Origin: Gemmatimonadota bacterium
GTDB taxonomy: Bacteria; Gemmatimonadota; Gemmatimonadetes; Gemmatimonadales; Gemmatimonadaceae
Assembly (NCBI GenBank): GCA_031127225.1
Contig: JARIEV010000004.1
Span: forward strand, 1-64,000
Direction of reading: 5' to 3'
DNA: 64,000 nt
The position numbers and the translations under genes were made by a program. Under the pieces are notes generated by a model that saw nothing but the letters and a program-made list of their open reading frames with translations, was not told the origin of the DNA and made no database searches. Positions within the stretch are counted from its first letter, which is position 1, and each line of letters starts with the position of its first letter. This document shows positions 56,631 to 64,000 of this stretch, in pieces.

Positions 56631-58096
56631 TCATCTCGCTGGGCATCCTGTCGGCCACGCTACTGCTGGCGTTGCTGCTCAGTGTTCGTGGCGCGCGCAG
56701 TACCGGCGGCACCACCAGCCTCGAGCAGTGGAGCGTGGGCAACCGCGGCTTCGGCACGGTGCTCGTGTTCATGCTGCTCGCCGGCGAGATCTACACCACC
56801 TTCACCTTCCTTGGTGGCAGTGGCTGGGCCTACGGACGCGGCGCGCCGGCGTTCTACATCATTGGCTACGGCGCGGTGGCGTACATCATGTCGTACTGGC
56901 TGCTGCCGGCCATCTGGACGCGCGCCACGACGTGGCGGGTGCTCTCGCAGTCGGAGTATTTCGCGCGCGCCTACGACAGTCCCGCCCTGGGCAACCTCGT
57001 GGCGCTGGTCAGCATCGCATCGCTCATGCCGTATCTCGTGCTGCAGCTCAAAGGACTCGGCATCATCGTGTCGGAGTCGTCGTACGGGGCGATCAGCGCC
57101 ACGGCGGCCATCTGGATCGGCACCACGGCCACGGTGGTGTACGTCGTGCTCTCGGGGGTGAAGGGCTCCGCGATGACGGCGGCGCTCAAGGATGCGCTCG
57201 TGCTAATCACGGTGGTGGGGCTGGGCATCGTGCTGCCGTACACGCTGCACGACGGGATCGGCCCCATGTTCGCGCGCATTGCCGCCGAACGCCCGGGCTT
57301 TCTGACGCTGCCGGAGAGCGGCTTGTCGCCCAGCTGGTTCGCCAGCACCGTTCTCGTCACGGTGTTCGGCTTTTACATGTGGCCGCACACCTTCGGCTCC
57401 GTCTTCACCGCGCGTGACGCCTCGGTGTTCCGCCGCAACGCGGTGCTGATGCCGCTCTATCAGCTGGTGCTGCTGTTCGTGTTCTTCATCGGGTTTGCCG
57501 CCCTGCTCAGCGTGCCGGGGCTCGAGGGTGCCGACGCCGATCTCGCGCTGCTGCGCGTGACGCGCGCGCAGTTCGGGCCGTGGATCGTCGGTCTCGTGGG
57601 CGCGGCCGGGATGCTCACGGCGTTGGTCCCCGGCTCCCTGATCCTGATGAGTATCGCCACCACGCTGGCGCGCATCGTGCGGCCACGGCGTGACGGCGAT
57701 CCACCCGATAGCGCCACGTGGGCCCGTGTGTTGGTACCGGTACTCGCCGGCGTGGCGCTCCTGTTCACGTTCCGCGGCGGCACCACGCTGGTGACGCTGC
57801 TGCTCATGGCCTACAGCATGGTCACACAGCTCTTTCCGCCCCTGCTTGCCTCGCTCATGCCGGCCGCGCGCATTACCGCCGGCGGTGCCATCGCGGGCAT
57901 CCTGGCGGGTGAAGCCGCCGTCGCCGCCAGCACCCTCAGTGGCCTGTCGATGCCGGCGCTCCTGCCGCAGTGGCCGCACGCGGTGACCGACATCAATGCC
58001 GGATTTCTGGCGCTGCTCCTCAACGTGTGCACCATGCTCATCGTGAGCCGCCTCACGCCGTCGCGCACGCCGCCGCGCACGCGGCGCGTCGGCTAG
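56627..58096 (+). CDS. Sodium:solute symporter (SSS family)
   Basis: GEIYTTFTFLGGSGWAYGRGAPAFYIIGYG; many TM segments; GTG start overlapping the upstream stop. Confidence 0.85.
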   Translation: MIISLGILSATLLLALLLSVRGARSTGGTTSLEQWSVGNRGFGTVLVFMLLAGEIYTTFTFLGGSGWAYGRGAPAFYIIGYGAVAYIMSYWLLPAIWTRATTWRVLSQSEYFARAYDSPALGNLVALVSIASLMPYLVLQLKGLGIIVSESSYGAISATAAIWIGTTATVVYVVLSGVKGSAMTAALKDALVLITVVGLGIVLPYTLHDGIGPMFARIAAERPGFLTLPESGLSPSWFASTVLVTVFGFYMWPHTFGSVFTARDASVFRRNAVLMPLYQLVLLFVFFIGFAALLSVPGLEGADADLALLRVTRAQFGPWIVGLVGAAGMLTALVPGSLILMSIATTLARIVRPRRDGDPPDSATWARVLVPVLAGVALLFTFRGGTTLVTLLLMAYSMVTQLFPPLLASLMPAARITAGGAIAGILAGEAAVAASTLSGLSMPALLPQWPHAVTDINAGFLALLLNVCTMLIVSRLTPSRTPPRTRRVG

Positions 58097-58500
58097 TCGA
58101 CGGCGCGGGGGAAGCCCGCGGTGTCGGTGAGCACTTCAGCGATGCAGATCCGGTGTCCCTCGGGATCCTCGAGCTCGAACTCCACCTGACCGTAGGGCAT
58201 GAGTTCGGGACCGCGCACCAACGGCGTCCGACGGCGCGCATGGTCGAGCAGCGTCGTGAGCGCGTCACCCTCGAGCCGGAGATACACGTCCCAATCGTGC
58301 GCCATCGGTACGCGCGGTACCGGCTGCCGTGACCGGCGCAGCATGAGTTCCACACCGTCGCGACGCAGGATACAGAACGAGAAGGGCGCCACGGCGGGAA
58401 ACGGATCCGCGACGAAGCCGAGAATGTCCTGATACCACGCCATCACGCGCGCGACATCGGCGACGCGGAGGACCGGAACAGCGGAAGCGAAACGGAGCAT
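58093..58500 (-). CDS. VOC/glyoxalase-fold protein
   Basis: VPVLRVADVARVMAWYQDILGFVADPFP ... YGQVEFELEDPEGHRICIAEVL. Confidence 0.8.
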   Translation of the reverse strand: MLRFASAVPVLRVADVARVMAWYQDILGFVADPFPAVAPFSFCILRRDGVELMLRRSRQPVPRVPMAHDWDVYLRLEGDALTTLLDHARRRTPLVRGPELMPYGQVEFELEDPEGHRICIAEVLTDTAGFPRAVD

Positions 58501-58573
58501 GCGGGAGGAATGCCCGGACGTGTCAGGAAGTGCCCGCGGGGGCGTGTACCGCCGAGGCGGGTACCGCCGGGGG

Positions 58574-59764
58574 TTACCGCCCCGCCCGCAGTACGGCTGG
58601 CGACGCGGGCAGCTGCTGCAGCAGGAAATCGCGCAGGTTGCCTCCCATCACGCGCGCGATCGTGTCCTGATCCATGCCCGCCTTGAGCAGCCCGTCGGTG
58701 ATCGCCGCCATGCCGCGCGCATCGAAGGGGGTACGCGTGGCGCCGTCGAAGTCGGACCCCAGCGCCACGTGGGCGACGCCGGCCACCTGCACGGCGTGAC
58801 GAATCGCCTGCACGATGTTCGCCACCGTTGGCTCGCACACCGCGCCGTCCCAGTAGCCGATGCCGACCAGTCCGCCGTTGGCCGCAATGGCGCGCAGCTG
58901 CTCGTCGGTGAGATTGCGCGGCCCCGGGCACGTGGACGCCACGCCCGTGTGCGACACCACCACGGGGCGCGTCGCCATCGCCAGCACCTCCTGCATCGCC
59001 TGCGGCGAGACGTGCGCGAGATCCACGATGATCTGCAGCGCCTCCATCCGCGCCACGACCTGGCGCCCCAGCGGCGTGAGCCCGGCGTGCGTCATGCCAT
59101 GCGCACTGGCTGCCACCTCGTTGTCGAAGAAGTGCGTGAGCCCCATCATGCGAAAGCCCGCGGCATATAGCGTGTCCACACTCGCCAGCGACCCGTCGAG
59201 CGCGTGCAGCCCCTCGATGGCCAGCAGCGCCGACACCTGCGCCGGATCGCCCGCCCGTCGGTCCACAAAGGCAGCGAGCTCGTCACGCGTCGTGATCAGC
59301 GTGAGCGTGTTCCCCGAGCGCAGCGCCGCATCCCGCAGGCGCTCGGCCTGATACACCGCGCGCGCTCGCAGGCTCGTCCACGTGGCGCGCGGCCACCGCT
59401 GCGCCAGCGCGAGCAGCAACACGTTGTCGGTCTCGCCGGTGTTGTGGTCGTAGTTCATGCCACGGGGCGTCTTCGTGACCACCGCAAACACCTGCAGCGC
59501 CACGTGCGCCTCCTGCAGCCGTGGCACGTCTACGTGCCCGCGCGTGCTCCGGTCCAGCGGATCGCGCCCCCACAGCAACTGATCCGCATGCAGATCAGCC
59601 ACGAACAGTCGACGGTGCAGCGCCGATCCGGCCGGCGACACCGCGGGGACCGCCGTGCTCACCACGGTGTTCATCACGGAGTCGGCGATGCGCGCCCCAA
59701 CGGTAAAGAAGCCCGCCACCACCACGACGACCACCGCCGCTACGCCGGTCAGCACCCGCTTCAT
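58574..59764 (-). CDS. Membrane dipeptidase (M19)
   Basis: FVADLHADQLLWG; LLAIEGLHALDGSLASVDTLYAAGFRMMGLTHFFDNEVA; VVSHTGVASTCPGPRNLTDEQLRAIAANGGLVGI; HVALGSDFDGA. Confidence 0.9.
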   Translation of the reverse strand: MKRVLTGVAAVVVVVVAGFFTVGARIADSVMNTVVSTAVPAVSPAGSALHRRLFVADLHADQLLWGRDPLDRSTRGHVDVPRLQEAHVALQVFAVVTKTPRGMNYDHNTGETDNVLLLALAQRWPRATWTSLRARAVYQAERLRDAALRSGNTLTLITTRDELAAFVDRRAGDPAQVSALLAIEGLHALDGSLASVDTLYAAGFRMMGLTHFFDNEVAASAHGMTHAGLTPLGRQVVARMEALQIIVDLAHVSPQAMQEVLAMATRPVVVSHTGVASTCPGPRNLTDEQLRAIAANGGLVGIGYWDGAVCEPTVANIVQAIRHAVQVAGVAHVALGSDFDGATRTPFDARGMAAITDGLLKAGMDQDTIARVMGGNLRDFLLQQLPASPAVLRAGR

Positions 59765-59773
59765 GTCATGTCC

Positions 59774-60133
59774 TCAGCGCAAACCGCGCGGCATCGGGTC
59801 ACCGGACATCTCGCGGGCATTCGGCAACGAATTCGGCACGCTCTCGCCACGCAGATCGCCGCAGCGATCGATGGCCTGTTCAGAGCCAGCGTCGATGGTG
59901 TCGGGCAGCATCATGCGATCCACCCGCATGCTGTCCACTTCAGTGCGCGCCGTCCCCCACGCCTCCGTGCACAACGCACGCACGCGATCGATGCGCGCGA
60001 GCCGCTCCACCCCCGAGGTCGTCGCACGGTTCAGGAGCTGCCACGACCACACACTGAGCCCGATCGTCAGGATCATGCCCGCGAGCGCCAGCGCGCGCGT
60101 CTGCCCCGGCGTCCGGGGCGCTTCGGGAGCCAT
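59774..60133 (-). CDS. Hypothetical small protein with one N-terminal TM segment
   Basis: Intact ORF abutting the amidase stop; hydrophobic ALALAGMILTIGLSVWSW. Confidence 0.5.
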   Translation of the reverse strand: MAPEAPRTPGQTRALALAGMILTIGLSVWSWQLLNRATTSGVERLARIDRVRALCTEAWGTARTEVDSMRVDRMMLPDTIDAGSEQAIDRCGDLRGESVPNSLPNAREMSGDPMPRGLR

Positions 60134-61810
60134 TTACCGCCCCCGCGCAGGCGCCGGGATCGGCGCGGTGGCGAGAAACTGCGGCGCACGGCGCGCCGTG
60201 GTCGCCTGCTCGAAGGCGTACGCCAGGCCGATCAGCCGCCCCTCGCTCCACGCGCGACCGATGAACGACATCCCCAGCGGCAGCGGGCCCACGAATCCCA
60301 TCGGCACGGTAATGCTCGGGTACCCCGACACGGCGGCCACGCTGGAGTTGCCGCCCGTGTAGCGATCCCCGTTCAGCAGATCGGTGGGCCACGACGGACC
60401 ATTCGACGGCGCCACGATGGCGTCGAGTGAGTGCTCCGTGAGAATCGCGTCCAGCCCCTCGTCCCGCGACAGGCGCCGGCACGTCTCGAGCGCCTCACGG
60501 TACGCGGCCTCGTCCAGCGAGCCCATCGTCTGCGCGCGCTCCATCTGCTCCTGACCGAAGAACGGCATCTCGGTGTCGGCATGGGCGCGATTGTACGCGA
60601 TCACCTCGTCCATCGTGCGCACCGACACCGTGCCGCCGCGTTCAGCGAGATAGGCGTTCACCCCGGCCTTGAACTCGTACAGCAGCACCGTGAGTTCTGC
60701 CTCGTCGTACTTCCCCACCGTCGGCACGTTGGCGGGGTCCACGATGATCGCACCCGCGCGGCGCAGCGCCTCGAGGCCGCGCTCGAACGCGGCATCAGCG
60801 CCAGGGTGGAAGCCGGCCATGTTGCGCGCGACGCCGATCCGCGCCCCCTGCAACGCCTTCGCGTCGAGAAAGGTGGTGTAGTCGGTCGCGCTCTTCCCCG
60901 CACTCGCGGCCGTGGCCCGGTCACGCGAATCAACACCGGTCAGCGCCCCCAGCAGCGCCGCCACATCGGCCACGCGGCGCCCCATCGGCCCGGCCGTGTC
61001 CTGCGTGGACGAGATCGGAATGATCCCGCTGCGACTCCACAGCCCTACCGTTGGCTTGAGCCCCACCAGTCCGCAGATCGACGACGGACAGATGATCGAC
61101 CCGTCGGTTTCGGTGCCGATACCGATTGCCGCCAGATTGGCCGAAATCGCACTCCCGGTGCCCGAACTCGAGCCGCACGGATTGCGATCGGTCACGTACG
61201 GGTGCCGCGTCTGTCCGCCGCGCCCACTCCAGCCGCTCGTGGAGCGCGTGGACCGGAAGTTCGCCCACTCACTCAGGTTGGTCTTGCCCAGCAGCACCAC
61301 ACCCGCCGCGCGCAGACGCTCCACGATGAAGGCATCACGCGGAGCCGGCTGCCCCACCATCGCGAGCGACCCGGCGGTGGTCTGCATGCGATCCGCGGTG
61401 TCGATGTTGTCCTTGATCAGCACCGGAATGCCGTGCAGCGGTCCGCGCACTTTGCCGGCGCGCCGCTCCGCGTCGCGCTGCGCCGCAATCGTGAGCGCGT
61501 CGGGGTTGAGCTCGATCACCGATCCCAGCGTGGGACCGGCCCGGTCCACCGCGGCGATGCGCGCGAGGTACGCCGCCGTGAGCGCGCGCGACGTGAGCGT
61601 GCCCTTCGTCATGCGCGACTGCAGCTCGGCCACGCCCACTTCGGCATAGGCGAACACATCCGGCGCGGCGGTGTCGTCCTCCGGCGGCCTGGGCGGGAGC
61701 GCCGCCGCCGCGTGCACCGGTACGACGGTGGCCATGGTGCCCAATGTGGTCGCGGCCGCCGTGGCCAGCGACGACGCCACGAACCCGCGCCGATCCATCC
61801 GCTTCGTCAT
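60134..61810 (-). CDS. Amidase-signature enzyme (exported)
   Basis: MDRRGFVASSLATAAATT (Tat-like); GPLHGIPVLIKDNIDTADRM; NPCGSSSGTGSAISANLAAIGIGTETDGSIICPSS. Confidence 0.9.
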   Translation of the reverse strand: MTKRMDRRGFVASSLATAAATTLGTMATVVPVHAAAALPPRPPEDDTAAPDVFAYAEVGVAELQSRMTKGTLTSRALTAAYLARIAAVDRAGPTLGSVIELNPDALTIAAQRDAERRAGKVRGPLHGIPVLIKDNIDTADRMQTTAGSLAMVGQPAPRDAFIVERLRAAGVVLLGKTNLSEWANFRSTRSTSGWSGRGGQTRHPYVTDRNPCGSSSGTGSAISANLAAIGIGTETDGSIICPSSICGLVGLKPTVGLWSRSGIIPISSTQDTAGPMGRRVADVAALLGALTGVDSRDRATAASAGKSATDYTTFLDAKALQGARIGVARNMAGFHPGADAAFERGLEALRRAGAIIVDPANVPTVGKYDEAELTVLLYEFKAGVNAYLAERGGTVSVRTMDEVIAYNRAHADTEMPFFGQEQMERAQTMGSLDEAAYREALETCRRLSRDEGLDAILTEHSLDAIVAPSNGPSWPTDLLNGDRYTGGNSSVAAVSGYPSITVPMGFVGPLPLGMSFIGRAWSEGRLIGLAYAFEQATTARRAPQFLATAPIPAPARGR

Positions 61811-61819
61811 CCCCGCTCC

Positions 61820-62992
61820 TCAGACCGCGCCCAGGGCGCGCTCGAAATCGTTCAGCAGATCACGCACATCCTCGAGCCCGATGCTCAGGCGTACGAACCC
61901 CTCCGGCACGGCGTCACCACCCCAGCGCGCGCGGCGCTCGGCACTCGTGTGCACACCGCCGAAGCTGGTCGCTTCGTAGATCAACTCGGAGGCGGCGAAG
62001 AACCGCGCCACCGCCGCGGCATCGGGCAGCACGAAGCTGATCACGCCCCCAAACCGCTTCATCTGCGTGGACGCGATGGCGTACGACGGATCCCCGGGAA
62101 GACCGGGATACCGCACGCCATGCACCTTGCTGTGCGCCGCCAGCATCGTCGCGATCGCCATCGCGGTATCGCACTGTCGCGACAGCCGGACGTCGAGTGT
62201 GGCGAGCGAGCGATGCGCGAGCCACGCTTCCATTGGCCCGGCGATGACGCCCATCCGCGTGCGCCACGTGCGGATCGTCTCCGCGTGCGCGGCATCACGA
62301 CAGGCCACGTGGCCGAGCACCAGATCGGCGTGCCCCGTCATCGCTTTCGTGTCCGACACCACCGCGAAGTCAGCCCCCAGCGCGAGCGGCTGCTGCAGCA
62401 GCGGTGTGGCCGTGGTGTTATCCACCGCCACCAGCGCGCCGGCATCGTGCGCCGCCCGCGCCAGCGCGGCGATATCGCACACGTCGAGCGACGGGTTGGT
62501 GGGCGACTCGAGCCAGAGCAGCGCCGCCCCGTCCAACGCGGCGCGCAAACCGTCACCCACCGTCGGCGCCGTCACCACCTCAATCCCCTGCGCGGCAAAC
62601 CATGCGCCCGGGAACGCCTGCGTCGCGATCACGCGCGTGGTGTAGTAGCTCTCCGCCGGCATCACCAGCTTGCGCCCCGGCGGCACCATCGTGGCCAGCA
62701 CGGCGGCCGTGGCCGCCATGCCGCTCGGGAACAGCAGGCACGGTCCGCCTTCCAGCGCTTCCAGCGCCCGCTCATACGCGTTCCACGACGGGTTGTGAAA
62801 GCGCCCGTAGGTATACGGGGAGTCGGCTGGGTCGCCCGACACGTGGTACGGCGCGGCGAACACCGGACCCGGCAAATACGGCGCCCCCGGTGTCGCGTCC
62901 GGCAGTCCGGCGCGGACCACCCGCGTCCCGTCATGCCAGAGCGAGTCCGACGCGGCGTTCACGCCGTGCGGGCGCACGCCGGGGGTGCTCAC
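61820..62992 (-). CDS. PLP-dependent Cys/Met metabolism enzyme (cystathionine/methionine gamma-lyase-like)
   Basis: GTG start; YTYGRFHNPSWNAYERALEALEGGPCLLFPSGMAATAAVL; LLWLESPTNPSLDVCDIAALA; VVSDTKAMTGHADLVLGHV. Confidence 0.85.
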   Translation of the reverse strand: MSTPGVRPHGVNAASDSLWHDGTRVVRAGLPDATPGAPYLPGPVFAAPYHVSGDPADSPYTYGRFHNPSWNAYERALEALEGGPCLLFPSGMAATAAVLATMVPPGRKLVMPAESYYTTRVIATQAFPGAWFAAQGIEVVTAPTVGDGLRAALDGAALLWLESPTNPSLDVCDIAALARAAHDAGALVAVDNTTATPLLQQPLALGADFAVVSDTKAMTGHADLVLGHVACRDAAHAETIRTWRTRMGVIAGPMEAWLAHRSLATLDVRLSRQCDTAMAIATMLAAHSKVHGVRYPGLPGDPSYAIASTQMKRFGGVISFVLPDAAAVARFFAASELIYEATSFGGVHTSAERRARWGGDAVPEGFVRLSIGLEDVRDLLNDFERALGAV

Positions 62993-63186
62993 GTCTTCGG
63001 CGGGTATACCGTGGCGTCCAGCGGCCGCGCCTCGTCGATCAGCATCACCGGGATGCCGTCCTGCACCGCGTACACCAGCGCGCAGGTGCGGCACGCCAGC
63101 ACCTCCGCCGGCGCCGTGTAGTAGTCCAGCGAGGACTTGCACTTGGGGCAGACGAGAATCTGCAGCAGTTCGGGAGAGAGGCTCAT
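62989..63186 (-). CDS. Trm112-like zinc-ribbon protein
   Basis: LLQILVCPKCKSSLDYY...LACRTCALVYAVQDGIPVMLIDEARPL; GTGA overlap with the PLP enzyme gene. Confidence 0.85.
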   Translation of the reverse strand: MSLSPELLQILVCPKCKSSLDYYTAPAEVLACRTCALVYAVQDGIPVMLIDEARPLDATVYPPKT

Positions 63187-63201
63187 GGCACGGACTCGCG
63201 C

Positions 63202-63729
63202 TTACGCGCTGACGGGGCGGAACGGCGCGGGAGCCTCGGCGCTGAACGCCAGCCGCGGCCCCCCGATCAGATCGATGCAATATGGGACCGCCGCCCACAC
63301 CGCGCCGAGGCATTCCTCGATCGCGGCCGGTTTGCCCGGCAGGTTGATGATCAACGAGCGGCCACGGGTACCCGCCACCTGACGCGACAGGATGGCCGTG
63401 GGGACGGTCCGCACCGACACGGCACGCATCTGCTCGCCGAACCCCGGCAGCAGACGGTCGCAGACGGCCATCGTCGCCTCCGGGGTGATGTCGCGCGGGG
63501 CGGGACCGGTGCCACCCGTGGTGACGATCAGCGGGCAGTGATGCACGTCGGCCAGTTCACGAATCGCCGCCTCGATGAGCGGCTGCTCGTCGGGCACGAG
63601 ACGATACTCGGCCTGCCACGGCGTGGCGATCCAGCGCGTGAACACCGACTGGATCGCCGGGCCGGACTTGTCGTCGTACACACCGGACGAAGCGCGGTCC
63701 GAGATGGTGATGATACCTAACCGGATCAC
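63202..63729 (-). CDS. mog: Molybdopterin adenylyltransferase (MogA/MoaB)
   Basis: GTG start VIRLGIITISDRASSGVYDDKSGPAI; LIVTTGGTGPAPRDITPEAT; LIINLPGKPAAIEECL. Confidence 0.85.
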   Translation of the reverse strand: MIRLGIITISDRASSGVYDDKSGPAIQSVFTRWIATPWQAEYRLVPDEQPLIEAAIRELADVHHCPLIVTTGGTGPAPRDITPEATMAVCDRLLPGFGEQMRAVSVRTVPTAILSRQVAGTRGRSLIINLPGKPAAIEECLGAVWAAVPYCIDLIGGPRLAFSAEAPAPFRPVSA

Positions 63730-63882
63730 GGCCGCTTGGGCGAATGGTGGGGATCGATGCGAAAATCCGGGGGCGCCGCCGGACATCGCACAACTTACGA
63801 CACGAAACTTGAACTCAGAACCCATCACGCACGTGAGTCTCGCGTTCTGAGTCGACGTGTGGCGTCACGGGTCGAAGTGTGG

Positions 63883-64000
63883 CTACTTCGCTACCATCCC
63901 CGTGCACGACGCCGGCAGCGGAGCGTCGGGCGCGCCGTACTGCGCCCGCACCACCTGCGCCGCGACCCCCACCTGCCCCGGCGTCAGCACAAACAGCGTG
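63883..64000 (-). CDS. 3' end of an unidentified CDS running off the right edge
   Basis: Reverse frame ...TLFVLTPGQVGVAAQVVRAQYGAPDAPLPASCTGMVAK* open to the edge. Confidence 0.5.
   Translation of the reverse strand, partial: TLFVLTPGQVGVAAQVVRAQYGAPDAPLPASCTGMVAK

Noticed and set aside
56261-58096. Long start for the symporter ORF at 56261
   Set aside because: Overlaps the M20 and DUF3311 genes; GTG at 56627 gives a 4-bp overlap and a proper first TM segment.
60431-63121. 896-aa plus-strand ORF antisense to an amidase and a PLP enzyme
   Set aside because: Low-complexity Arg/His/Gly-rich translation; the opposite strand encodes well-recognised enzymes. GC-rich shadow ORF.

Overview
This is a high-GC bacterial window, coding-dense and consistent with a Gemmatimonadota-like chromosome (inferred from gene content and style, not tested). 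I support about 60 protein-coding genes, one tRNA-Cys and several hairpins or repeats. Most of the window looks like housekeeping, nutrient-uptake and peptidase genes: an L-lactate permease fragment, M20/M19/DUF885-type peptidases, two amidases, an Opp/Dpp-type uptake operon, a cysE-cysK operon, two interlocked ABC exporters, a type III glutamine synthetase and a mog gene. The clear accessory region is ~27.8-32.2 kb. It contains a degraded IS91-like transposase fragment, a brnTA module whose toxin has lost its middle, an intact vapBC, a REP-like palindrome and a DUF4143-type AAA+ ATPase. Upstream of the ATPase is an AT-rich array of five repeats at an exact 23-bp period, followed by diverged scar copies of the 5' end of the neighbouring nitrilase gene and the 3' end of the neighbouring lipase gene, then a HipA-like kinase gene. 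The 23-bp array plus ATPase, and the scar architecture around it, are the most interesting signals. All family assignments come from reading motifs; no database search was run.
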